NCBI GenBank assembly: GCA_007280145.1
Contig: QYPU01000073.1
Coordinates: forward strand, 1 to 9,800
Reading direction: 5' to 3'
Length of the DNA stretch: 9,800 nucleotides
Source: Dehalococcoidia bacterium
GTDB lineage: Bacteria > Chloroflexota > Dehalococcoidia > GIF9 > UBA5629
This document shows positions 1-6,079 of this stretch, piece by piece. Position 1 is the stretch's first letter. The number at the start of each line of letters is the position of its first letter. The translations under genes and the position numbers were made by a program. The notes under the pieces were generated by a model, which was given only the letters and a program-made list of their open reading frames with translations, was not told the DNA's origin and ran no database searches.

Positions 1-44
1 AAATGGGACACATTTGGGTTAACTGTCCATAGTATAACAAGGTA

Positions 45-73
45 TTGCTTTTCCCTTTGACCTCAGGTACAAT
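45..73 (+). promoter_or_regulatory. Candidate sigma-70-type promoter of degV
   Basis: A TTGCTT box (45-50) and a TACAAT box (68-73) are separated by exactly 17 bases. The -10 box matches the consensus at five of six positions, and the -35 box only in its TTG. Transcription would start near 80 and leave a short leader of about 30 bases before the degV start. This is a pattern match only; a TTGACC at 57-62 has no good -10 partner. Confidence 0.4.
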
Positions 74-108
74 CTTGGATCTCTTACTACTTAATTTGGA
101 GGTGAGTT

Positions 109-945
109 TTGGCAATAAAGGTTGTCACCGATAGCGGCTCGGATCTCCCCCTTGAGGTTGCTAAGGAGCTGGGTATCACCGTTGTGCCCGTGTATATCTA
201 TTTCGGTGAGAAGGCCTACAAAGACGGAGTGGACATAGGGTCTGATGAGCTGTACAAGAGGCTGGTGGAAGGCCCGATTTATCCCACCACCACGCAGCCC
301 ATGCCCGCCGACTTCGCCAAGGCCTACAGCGATCTTTCCAAAGATGCCGATGCCATTGTATCCATACACCTGCCGACCAAGGTGAGCGGCACCTACAATG
401 CGGCGCTCCAGGGCGTCGAAATAGCAAAGCCTAAGTGTGAAGTCCACGTGGTGGACGGTTTTTCGGTATCGGTGGGCCTGGGAATAATAGCCACGGCTGC
501 AGCTCGGGTGGCCAAGGCAGGTGGCAAGTTGGTGGAGGTTTTGGAGGAGACCGAGAAGGCCATCAGCCAGACTCAAATCCGCGGGCTGCTAGACACCTTG
601 CATTATCTGCTCAAGGGCGGCCGCATCACCAAATCCAAGGCGCTAGTAGGCACACTGCTGAAGGTAAAACCCATTCTGACAATGCGCGAGGGTGAACTCG
701 TTCAGGCAGGTATGGCTCGTTCTTATGCCAAGGGCATAGAGCAGTTATTCGAGTTCGTAAAAAGTTATCCCAACCTGCAAGAGGTGGCCATAGCCCACAG
801 CACGGTTCCCGAGGAAGCCAAGGTGCTCAAGAAGCGCATCGCCTCCGTCATCGATGAAGAACGGATTCAAATGTCCAGAATAGGTGCTGGATTGGGTGTG
901 CACGGCGGACCAGGTACGCTTATAGTGGCCGCCAGGAGCGGCTAG
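109..945 (+). CDS. DegV family fatty-acid-binding protein
   Basis: This 278-residue protein has the length and full architecture of the DegV/FakB family. Family members bind a fatty acid in a pocket between two domains and, in Firmicutes, present it to a fatty-acid kinase (FakA) for phosphorylation and phospholipid synthesis. Visible landmarks are the opening TDSGSDL (7-13), TTQP (61-64), the SGTY motif (93-96) whose serine lies at the ligand carboxylate in FakB structures, LKGGRI (168-173), and a C-terminal HGGPG (265-269) with the conserved histidine. The start is TTG at 109, chosen because GGAGGTG lies at 98-104 with five-base spacing and the family's N-terminus begins right after it. No signal peptide or membrane segment is seen, so it is cytoplasmic. 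No kinase partner lies in the window, so the lipid and its fate are unknown. It is separated from the trp operon by over 600 bases and the trp promoter, so it is probably a separate transcription unit. Confidence 0.93.
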   Translation: MAIKVVTDSGSDLPLEVAKELGITVVPVYIYFGEKAYKDGVDIGSDELYKRLVEGPIYPTTTQPMPADFAKAYSDLSKDADAIVSIHLPTKVSGTYNAALQGVEIAKPKCEVHVVDGFSVSVGLGIIATAAARVAKAGGKLVEVLEETEKAISQTQIRGLLDTLHYLLKGGRITKSKALVGTLLKVKPILTMREGELVQAGMARSYAKGIEQLFEFVKSYPNLQEVAIAHSTVPEEAKVLKKRIASVIDEERIQMSRIGAGLGVHGGPGTLIVAARSG

Positions 946-1032
946 TCTTCTGCACGTTTGCCGGGGGCTAAGGCAGGCATTTGGCTCATACGCCTGGACA
1001 GAGTGATGCTCAGGTAGCATCTCCCCTATCGG

Positions 1033-1067
1033 GCAATATGCCCCAAAAAGCAACAGGGGGGTATTGC
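1033..1067. repeat. Imperfect inverted repeat, 12-bp arms
   Basis: Positions 1033-1044 pair with 1056-1067 across an 11-base loop. There are ten Watson-Crick pairs, one G-T pair (1039/1061) and one G-G mismatch (1040/1060). No T-run follows on either strand, so it does not look like a Rho-independent terminator. It may be part of a decayed mobile element or a structured 3' end of the degV transcript. Confidence 0.5.
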
Positions 1068-1086
1068 ATGGCTGATGGGGTGCCCC

Positions 1087-1140
1087 CAACACTATTAACC
1101 TCTTCTGCTCTTTTTTGTTCAATGTCACCATCTCCTTCAT
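1087..1140 (-). pseudogene. Possible 5' remnant of a transposase gene
   Basis: Read on the minus strand from ATG at 1140, the first 18 codons give MKEMVTLNKKEQKRLIVL, preceded and followed by non-coding-looking sequence. From memory, a lysine-rich MVTLNKKEQKRL start is typical of ISNCY-type transposases, where it precedes a helix-turn-helix. Here the helix-turn-helix is absent: after VL the frame becomes GAPHQPCNTP and no longer resembles the family. A GGAG element lies inside this segment, so the true start of the parent gene could be the second methionine. I read this as the beginning of an insertion sequence whose remainder was deleted. The match is short and was not verified by search. 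Confidence 0.4.
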
Positions 1141-1151
1141 AGAGTGACATT
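1121..1151. repeat. Perfect 8-bp inverted repeat around transposase remnant
   Basis: AATGTCAC (1121-1128) is repeated in inverse as GTGACATT (1144-1151) with a 15-base spacer. The spacer contains the minus-strand ATGAAGGAG of the putative transposase start. The repeat may be part of an insertion-sequence end or a transposase operator. A related ATCACC-type sequence on the minus strand near 1170-1176 could belong to the terminal repeat. Confidence 0.45.
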
Positions 1152-1212
1152 TTCCCTGAACACCTTAGAGGGTGATAAAATCGTAGAACATTAACAAAGA
1201 GCCCACAAAAAC

Positions 1213-1241
1213 TTGACAAGAAGTGGTCGCTAGTGTAGACT
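1213..1241 (+). promoter_or_regulatory. Promoter of the trp operon
   Basis: A perfect TTGACA -35 box (1213-1218) and a TAGACT -10 box (1236-1241, four of six consensus positions including the key first T-A and last T) are separated by 17 bases. The predicted transcription start near 1248 falls just before the base of T-box Stem I, which is where a T-box transcript should begin. The agreement of spacing and position makes this the likely sole strong promoter for the operon. Confidence 0.78.
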
Positions 1242-1347
1242 TTACGCTAATTGAATAAAGTAAAGGCTGGGAACGAGACTAGTAGACCCCCAGCGAGGCT
1301 CAGAGAGCCGGGTAAGGTGTGAGCCGGTGTCAGGCGCAGGGGTTGAA

Positions 1348-1350
1348 TGG
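1348..1350 (+). promoter_or_regulatory. T-box specifier codon UGG (Trp)
   Basis: TGG follows the GAA of the specifier loop and is followed by a purine (A1351), the usual arrangement in T-box Stem I. It lies opposite the AGTA strand (1281-1284) and between two GC-rich helices. Pairing is with the CCA anticodon of tRNA-Trp. Confidence 0.85.
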
Positions 1351-1491
1351 ACTCGGGAGCTGCAAACCGAAATGGCCTTGCCAAAGTAGGCTTTGACGCA
1401 AGGGTAGCGTTATCAAAACCCAGGGTATCGCCTTGAGATATTGAGGCCGTACCTGAAGGAGATGATTGCTGCAATGTTTAGAGCAATCAAG

Positions 1492-1528
1492 TAGGGTGGC
1501 ACCGTGAAGGTTGAACCTCTCGCCCCTA
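1492..1528 (+). promoter_or_regulatory. T-box antiterminator
   Basis: TAGGG (1492-1496) pairs with CCCTA (1524-1528). The seven-base bulge TGGCACC (1497-1503) follows and carries the tRNA-acceptor-binding TGGC. A second helix joins 1504-1507 to 1520-1523 and, across a bulged C1519, 1508-1511 to 1515-1518, closing on a TGA loop. The helix uses the 5' arm of the terminator (from 1514), so the two folds are mutually exclusive. Confidence 0.85.
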
Positions 1529-1545
1529 TGGGTGAGAGGTTTTTT
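1514..1545 (+). terminator. Intrinsic terminator of the T-box attenuator
   Basis: A 12-bp stem joins 1514-1525 to 1530-1541 (one G-T pair, 1522/1533) around a CTAT loop and runs into six T residues (1540-1545). It should stop transcription when tRNA-Trp is charged. It ends 23 bases before the trpE start codon. Confidence 0.92.
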
Positions 1546-1568
1546 AATTGGCATGCTAGGGGAATTAT

Positions 1569-3041
1569 ATGTACTATCCAACGTTAGACGAGGTTAAGAG
1601 ACTGGGGCAGGATGGCAATCTAATACCGATTTACCGCGAAATCGTTGCCGACCTGGAGACACCGGTGTCTGCTTTCCTGAAGATTAATCGTGGCAGCCCT
1701 TCCTTCCTTCTGGAAAGCATTGAGGGCGGTCAACGGCTGGCTCGGTATAGCTTTATTGGCACCGAGCCGTATGCAATGTTAACCACCAGGGGCGAGGACA
1801 AGACTGACCCTCTTCCACTCATCGCTGGTGAACTAAGCAAGTATAAAATAGTACCAGTTAGCGGTCTCCCCCGGTTTGCTGGCGGTGCCGTAGGCTATCT
1901 TGCTTACGAAACGGTGACTCGATTTGAAGAACTGCCCTCCCCAGACCACGACCCCCTGGGGGTACCTGAATCGCTATTTATGTTTGTGGATACCATGCTT
2001 ATCTTTGACCATGTAACTCATAAGATTAAGGTTTTGAGCCATGTCCATCTTGACGGGGACATAGAGGAGGCATACCAAAAGGCAGTAGGCAGAATTGATA
2101 ACCTCGTGGATAGGCTGAGCCAACCACTCAAGTCAAACCAGAACACAAGGAATACTCCCCATCCTACAAGCAGCCATAAGCTATCCTCAAACTTCTCTAA
2201 GGAGGAATTTGAAGCCAGCGTGCTTAAGATAAAGCAGTATATCACTGCTGGCGAAGCTATTCAGGTGGTCTTGTCGCAACGCCTGGCTAAACCCACTGAG
2301 GCTGCCCCCTTTGAAATCTATAGAGTACTGCGCACTATTAATCCCTCTCCCTATATGTTCTTCCTCGATTTTAATGACTTCCATATCATTGGAGCTTCCC
2401 CTGAGATACTGGTGAGAGTAGAGGATGGCATAGTAATGACCCGTCCCTTGGCTGGAACTAGGCCAAGGGGAAGAAATCCGGCTGAGGATACCATACTGGA
2501 GCAGGAACTCCGTAGTGATGAGAAGGAGCGTGCTGAGCACATTATGCTGGTAGATTTGGGGCGCAATGACATCGGGCGCGTCAGCGAGCCTGGCTCAGTT
2601 GAAGTTAGTGACCTCATGGATGTTGAGCGTTACTCTCACGTCATGCACCTGGTTACTCATGTGCAAGGTAGGCTAAAGCATGACGTGACCACGCTTGATG
2701 CTCTGCGGGCCTGCTTTCCTGCGGGCACAGTATCTGGAGCGCCCAAAATCCGGGCGATGGAAATAATCGCTGAGCTTGAGCCTGAGAAGAGAGGGCCTTA
2801 TGCCGGAGCAGTAGGCTATTTCTCTTTCTCAGGCAATATGGACATGGCGATAGCCATAAGAACTATGGTGGTAACCAAAGGCGTTGCCTATGTGCAAGCA
2901 GGGAGTGGAATTGTCTATGATAGCGTGCCTGAGCGCGAGTATGAGGAGAGTATGAATAAAGCCCGGCCACTACTCAAAGCTATCCACCAGGCAGAAGACC
3001 CAGACATGTTACCCGGGAGTAGCCATGCTGTTACTGATTGA
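1569..3041 (+). CDS. trpE: Anthranilate synthase component I
   Basis: TrpE converts chorismate and ammonia to anthranilate and pyruvate, the committed step of tryptophan synthesis, working with TrpG in the cytoplasm. The 490-residue length is normal. The N-terminal domain carries SPSFLLES (43-50) and RYSFIG (59-64), the region that binds tryptophan for feedback inhibition in studied TrpE proteins, so product inhibition is expected. A polar linker around 185-208 leads into the chorismate-binding domain: GASPEIL (275-281), PLAGTRPRG (293-301), SDEKERAEHIMLVDLGRND (316-334) with the metal-binding glutamate region, SHVMHLV (356-362) with the catalytic histidine, FPAGTVSGAPK (383-393) and AGSGIV (444-449). 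ATG at 1569 follows AGGGGA (1558-1563) with five-base spacing. The 3' end overlaps trpG by 17 bases, which suggests translational coupling and balanced subunit supply. It contains no tryptophan residue at all. PabB and other chorismate-utilising enzymes share the C-terminal fold, but the LLES motif and operon settle the call. Confidence 0.98.
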   Translation: MYYPTLDEVKRLGQDGNLIPIYREIVADLETPVSAFLKINRGSPSFLLESIEGGQRLARYSFIGTEPYAMLTTRGEDKTDPLPLIAGELSKYKIVPVSGLPRFAGGAVGYLAYETVTRFEELPSPDHDPLGVPESLFMFVDTMLIFDHVTHKIKVLSHVHLDGDIEEAYQKAVGRIDNLVDRLSQPLKSNQNTRNTPHPTSSHKLSSNFSKEEFEASVLKIKQYITAGEAIQVVLSQRLAKPTEAAPFEIYRVLRTINPSPYMFFLDFNDFHIIGASPEILVRVEDGIVMTRPLAGTRPRGRNPAEDTILEQELRSDEKERAEHIMLVDLGRNDIGRVSEPGSVEVSDLMDVERYSHVMHLVTHVQGRLKHDVTTLDALRACFPAGTVSGAPKIRAMEIIAELEPEKRGPYAGAVGYFSFSGNMDMAIAIRTMVVTKGVAYVQAGSGIVYDSVPEREYEESMNKARPLLKAIHQAEDPDMLPGSSHAVTD

Positions 3042-3603
3042 TAACTATGATAGTTTCACCTATAACCTTTTCCAGTACCTGAGTGAGCTGGGGGAAGATG
3101 TAGTAGTGGTGCGCAATGATAAGCCTACCCTTGAGGAAATTGATAAGATGAAGCCCCAGCGGATAGTTATCTCTCCTGGCCCTTCTACTCCATTGCGGGC
3201 TGGTATCTCCAATGAGGTCATTCGACATTTTGGCTCCAGCTTACCAATACTCGGTGTCTGCTTGGGGCATCAGTGTATCGGTTATAGCTATGGCGCCACC
3301 ATTGGCCCCGCAAAAGAAATCATGCATGGCAAGTCATCTTTGATCTATCATAATAATACCGGTGTTCTTCGTGGGCTGCCTAACCCCTTCCCCGCCATTC
3401 GGTACCACTCACTGGTGATACTACCTGATGGGCTTCCCGACTGTCTGGAGATAACAGCCTGGACTGAGGATAACACTATCATGGGAGTGCGCCACCGCCA
3501 ACATACAGTAGAAGGTTTGCAATTCCACCCAGAGTCTTTTATGACCCAGGCAGGAAAGGATATACTCAAGAATTTTTTAGTCAGAAGGAGGAACACCCCA
3601 TGA
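3025..3603 (+). CDS. trpG: Anthranilate synthase component II (glutamine amidotransferase)
   Basis: TrpG hydrolyses glutamine and channels ammonia to TrpE. The 192-residue class I amidotransferase is complete: it opens with the family signature LLIDNYDSFTYNL, has the SPGPSTP loop (50-56), the nucleophile C79 in GVCLGHQ (77-83), HGKSS (101-105), and H168 and E170 in FHPES, completing the catalytic triad. ATG at 3025 lies inside the 3' end of trpE. The only unusual point is serine rather than the frequent cysteine or glycine within PGPxTP. Because no pabA-like second copy is seen, this subunit might also serve 4-amino-4-deoxychorismate synthase elsewhere in the genome, as in other bacteria; this is conjecture. 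Its stop overlaps the trpD start in ATGA (3600-3603). Confidence 0.97.
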   Translation: MLLLIDNYDSFTYNLFQYLSELGEDVVVVRNDKPTLEEIDKMKPQRIVISPGPSTPLRAGISNEVIRHFGSSLPILGVCLGHQCIGYSYGATIGPAKEIMHGKSSLIYHNNTGVLRGLPNPFPAIRYHSLVILPDGLPDCLEITAWTEDNTIMGVRHRQHTVEGLQFHPESFMTQAGKDILKNFLVRRRNTP

Positions 3604-4622
3604 TTAAGGAGGCTATCACCTTACTGGTTTCAGGGCAGTCCCTTACCATGGAACAGGCAGGCGAGGTTATGGAAGAGATAATGGAAGGCAAGGTCACGCC
3701 GGCTCAATTTGGCGCCTTTGTCACTGCGCTCAGGCTAAAAGGGGAAACGGTTGATGAAATCGCTGGCTTGGCCAAGACAATGCGGGCTAAGGCTATTCCC
3801 GTGACTGTTGCCGAACCAGTAGTTGATACCTGCGGCACCGGCGGCGATGGCTCAGCTACCTTTAATATCTCCACGGCGGCTGCCTTTGTCGTTGCTGGTG
3901 CTGGCCTCAAGGTAGCCAAGCACGGTAACCGGGCGATGAGCAGCCAGTGTGGCAGCGCTGATGTACTGGAGGCTTTAGGCGTCAAGATTGACCTTAGCGC
4001 CGAACAAGTGCAGAAGTGCCTGGGGGAAGTGGGAATAGGTTTTATGTTCGCTCCGACATTTCATCCAGCGATGAAGTATGCAGCTGCTCCACGACGCGAG
4101 ATTGGTATCCGTACCGTATTTAATATCCTCGGCCCACTTACTAATCCGGCCGGTGTTAAGGCTCAAGTGCTGGGCGTAGCTGATGACTCACTGGTAGACA
4201 AGCTAGCCCTGGTATTGCAAAGTCTGGGCAGTCACCATGTGCTAGTAGCCCATGGTAAGGATGGTTTAGACGAAATCACGCTCACCGGGAAAACTCAGGT
4301 CTGTGAACTCAAAGATGACTATATTCAGAGCTATTCTATTACTCCCGAGGACTTTGGTTTTTCCAGAGCCAGCCTGGATAGCCTGAGGGGTGGCACTGCT
4401 GATGAAAATGCCACCCTGCTGCGTAGCATTCTAGCTGGTGCCCTGGGCCCTCAGCGAGATGTGGTGCTGATGAACGCCGCTGCTGCTCTGGTTGCTGGCG
4501 ACAGGGCATCATCATTTGAACAGGGATTAGATTTGGCTCAAGAGGCAGTAGATAGCGGTCAGGCCCTAGCCAAGCTGGAACAACTAGTCAGGCTTAGCCA
4601 GGCATTGACCCAGGGAGTATAG
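3600..4622 (+). CDS. trpD: Anthranilate phosphoribosyltransferase
   Basis: TrpD joins anthranilate to phosphoribosyl pyrophosphate, giving N-(5'-phosphoribosyl)anthranilate. The 340-residue length is typical of the stand-alone enzyme, so this is not a TrpG-TrpD fusion. Visible are the glycine-rich PRPP loop DTCGTGGDGS (76-85), KHGNRAMSSQCGSADVLE (107-124), the anthranilate-site H155 and R166 region (TFHPAMKYAAAPRREIG), RTVFNILGPLTNP (171-183), and the DE pair (224-225) that binds the second magnesium. ATG at 3600 overlaps the trpG stop by four bases; AGGAGG lies upstream at about 3586-3591. The stop TAG (4620-4622) directly abuts the trpC start. The protein lacks tryptophan residues. Confidence 0.97.
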   Translation: MIKEAITLLVSGQSLTMEQAGEVMEEIMEGKVTPAQFGAFVTALRLKGETVDEIAGLAKTMRAKAIPVTVAEPVVDTCGTGGDGSATFNISTAAAFVVAGAGLKVAKHGNRAMSSQCGSADVLEALGVKIDLSAEQVQKCLGEVGIGFMFAPTFHPAMKYAAAPRREIGIRTVFNILGPLTNPAGVKAQVLGVADDSLVDKLALVLQSLGSHHVLVAHGKDGLDEITLTGKTQVCELKDDYIQSYSITPEDFGFSRASLDSLRGGTADENATLLRSILAGALGPQRDVVLMNAAAALVAGDRASSFEQGLDLAQEAVDSGQALAKLEQLVRLSQALTQGV

Positions 4623-5399
4623 ATGATTCTAAGCCAGATAGTAAGAGATAACCTTGAGGAACTCGAGGCTAGAAAGCGTAGGTTTCCTTTAAAGGAAATA
4701 CAAAAGTTGGCGCTGGAACAGCCTCCGCCTCTCGACTTTGTTTCCGCTCTGCGTGGCCAGCATATCCAGCTTATTGCCGAGGTCAAAAAAGCATCGCCAT
4801 CAAGGGGTGTTATTTGCTCTGATTTCAACCCGGCGGAGATAGCTCAGACCTATGCCAGTAATATAGCTTCGGCTATATCAGTGCTAACCGAGGCCAGATA
4901 CTTCCAAGGTAATCTCAGCCACCTGAGAGACATCAGAAAGGCATTGGGAAATGGAAGGCTACCCCTGCTCAGAAAGGACTTCATTCATGACCCCTATCAG
5001 GTATACGAATCTCGGGCTTACGGTGCTGATAGCTTGCTGCTCATTGTAGCTATCTTAACACCCGAGAAGTTGGAGGAATTACTTGGGCTAAGTCATGAGT
5101 TGGACATGAGTTGCATGGTAGAGGCACACAACGAAGATGAGCTTGAAATTGCCTTAAGGAGCCAGGCCAGAATCATCGGCATCAATAACCGCGACCTCAA
5201 CACCTTTACTGTTGACCTTACTACCACACAGCGTCTGCGGCCGCTTATCCCCTCCAATAGAATAGTGGTCAGTGAAAGTGGCATAAAGAATCGCAGTGAT
5301 ATGGAAAAGATGGAAGAGTGGGGTGTTGATGCCGTTCTCATTGGAGAGGCCTTAATGTCTGCACCTGACATAGCAGCTAAGATGAAGGAGCTATTGTGA
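4623..5399 (+). CDS. trpC: Indole-3-glycerol phosphate synthase
   Basis: TrpC closes the indole ring: it decarboxylates and cyclises 1-(o-carboxyphenylamino)-1-deoxyribulose 5-phosphate to indole-3-glycerol phosphate. The single-domain (beta/alpha)8 barrel is 258 residues and is not fused to TrpF. Catalytic residues match the known enzyme: E53, K55 and K56 in AEVKKASPSRG, K118 in LRKDF, E167 in MVEAHN, N188 in INNRDL and S217 in VSESGI. The start ATG at 4623 follows the trpD stop without a gap, with AGGGAG (4612-4617) inside the trpD end as ribosome binding site. The trpC stop and trpF start share GTGA (5396-5399). Confidence 0.97.
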   Translation: MILSQIVRDNLEELEARKRRFPLKEIQKLALEQPPPLDFVSALRGQHIQLIAEVKKASPSRGVICSDFNPAEIAQTYASNIASAISVLTEARYFQGNLSHLRDIRKALGNGRLPLLRKDFIHDPYQVYESRAYGADSLLLIVAILTPEKLEELLGLSHELDMSCMVEAHNEDELEIALRSQARIIGINNRDLNTFTVDLTTTQRLRPLIPSNRIVVSESGIKNRSDMEKMEEWGVDAVLIGEALMSAPDIAAKMKELL

Positions 5400-6043
5400 C
5401 TAAGGTTAAGATTTGTGGGCTGTTTGAGATAGAGCATGCTCTAGCGGCTGCTAGGGCTGGGGCCGATTTCTTGGGGTTAGTCTTCGCACCAAGTAAGCGT
5501 CGAGTCTCTCCGGGAAAAGCACTATCGCTAGTGGAAGCAGTTCACAGTCTAAGACCGCGGCCAGCGGTGGTTGGCGTTTTTGCCAATTCTCCGGTTCAGG
5601 AAGTTAACCAAATTGCTGATTACTGCCAGCTTGATTTGGTTCAACTCAGCGGCGATGAGACCCAGGAATACTGTCAGCAAATCGAAAGACCAGTGATAAA
5701 AGTGATTCACGTATCTCGTAGGTTCTCAGCAGAGAAACTTCTTACCCATTTAGAAAACAACCAACGGGTATTAGGCTCTAGCTCTCCTATCTACCTCCTT
5801 GATACCCTTGTTAAGCATCAGCATGGGGGAACCGGTCAGTCATTTGCCTGGGAAATAGCTAGAGAAGTGACAGCGGAGTTCCCGGTGATTATTGCCGGCG
5901 GACTTCACCTCCAGAATGTAGGTCAGGTGATAACTAGCTTGAGGCCCTGGGGAGTTGATGTTTCCAGTGGAGTGGAAACTGATGGAGTCAAAGATGTTGA
6001 GAAAATCAGATGTTTTATCAAGGCAGTCAGGTCAATGCAGTAA
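5396..6043 (+). CDS. trpF: Phosphoribosylanthranilate isomerase
   Basis: TrpF performs the Amadori rearrangement of N-(5'-phosphoribosyl)anthranilate to the TrpC substrate. The 215-residue barrel has the catalytic cysteine C7 in KICG and the catalytic acid D136 in LLDT, plus FAPSKRRVSP (30-39), GGTGQSFAW (144-152), IIAGGL (165-170) and VDVSSGVE (187-194), which form the phosphate- and substrate-binding loops. The start is GTG at 5396, overlapping the trpC stop by four bases; AAGGAG (5385-5390) within trpC serves as binding site. One departure is QLSGDE (83-88), where the family usually has QLHGDE. The residue lies near the barrel mouth, so activity is still expected. A gap of 36 bases follows before aroF. 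Confidence 0.96.
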   Translation: MTKVKICGLFEIEHALAAARAGADFLGLVFAPSKRRVSPGKALSLVEAVHSLRPRPAVVGVFANSPVQEVNQIADYCQLDLVQLSGDETQEYCQQIERPVIKVIHVSRRFSAEKLLTHLENNQRVLGSSSPIYLLDTLVKHQHGGTGQSFAWEIAREVTAEFPVIIAGGLHLQNVGQVITSLRPWGVDVSSGVETDGVKDVEKIRCFIKAVRSMQ

Positions 6044-6079
6044 TGTGCTGGATTATCAACACCGAGGAGAAGTGAGTAA

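Larger units (their letters stand above)
946..1212. other. Intergenic region between degV and trp promoter
   Basis: No intact gene is seen on either strand. A long minus-strand open frame starting at 1140 runs on into degV antisense, and only its first 18 codons look like real protein. The region holds two inverted repeats (1033-1067 and 1121-1151) and a possible transposase start (1087-1140, minus). I find no convincing intrinsic terminator for degV: the T-run at about 1112-1117 has no adjacent hairpin. Confidence 0.6.
1262..1545 (+). promoter_or_regulatory. T-box leader sensing tRNA-Trp
   Basis: This untranslated leader controls trp transcription by binding uncharged tRNA-Trp. Stem I is visible: a basal GCT/AGC helix (1266-1268 with 1358-1360), a G/A-rich kink, CGAG/CTCG (1274-1277 with 1352-1355), an internal specifier loop with AGTA on the 5' side (1281-1284) and GAA followed by TGG on the 3' side (1345-1350), then CCCC/GGGG (1287-1290 with 1339-1342). 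The distal part has a GGCTC/GAGCC helix (1297-1301 with 1321-1325) enclosing AGAG- and GGTG-type elements as in other T-boxes. After a linker with a second AGTAGG comes the T-box proper, AGGGTGGCACCG (1493-1504), and the terminator. The bulge TGGC predicts a tRNA ending GCCA, which fits the G73 discriminator of bacterial tRNA-Trp. Specifier and bulge therefore name the same tRNA independently. The transcriptional (terminator) mode is clear. Confidence 0.93.

Noticed and set aside
66..75. GGTACAATC shared between the degV promoter region and the dyad near 9645
   Set aside because: Nine-base matches are expected many times by chance in a window of this size.
1099..1117. T-run after degV as its terminator
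   Set aside because: The nearest GC hairpin is about 20 bases upstream with a two-base loop, so it does not form a Rho-independent terminator. The T-run is better explained as the lysine codons of the minus-strand transposase remnant.
745..1140. Long minus-strand open frame of 131 codons
   Set aside because: Only its first 18 codons look like protein; the rest is antisense to degV and spacer sequence. Kept only as a transposase-start remnant.
2110..2200. Polar, low-complexity linker in TrpE as a possible insertion
   Set aside because: A variable linker between the regulatory and catalytic domains is normal in TrpE, and total length is ordinary.
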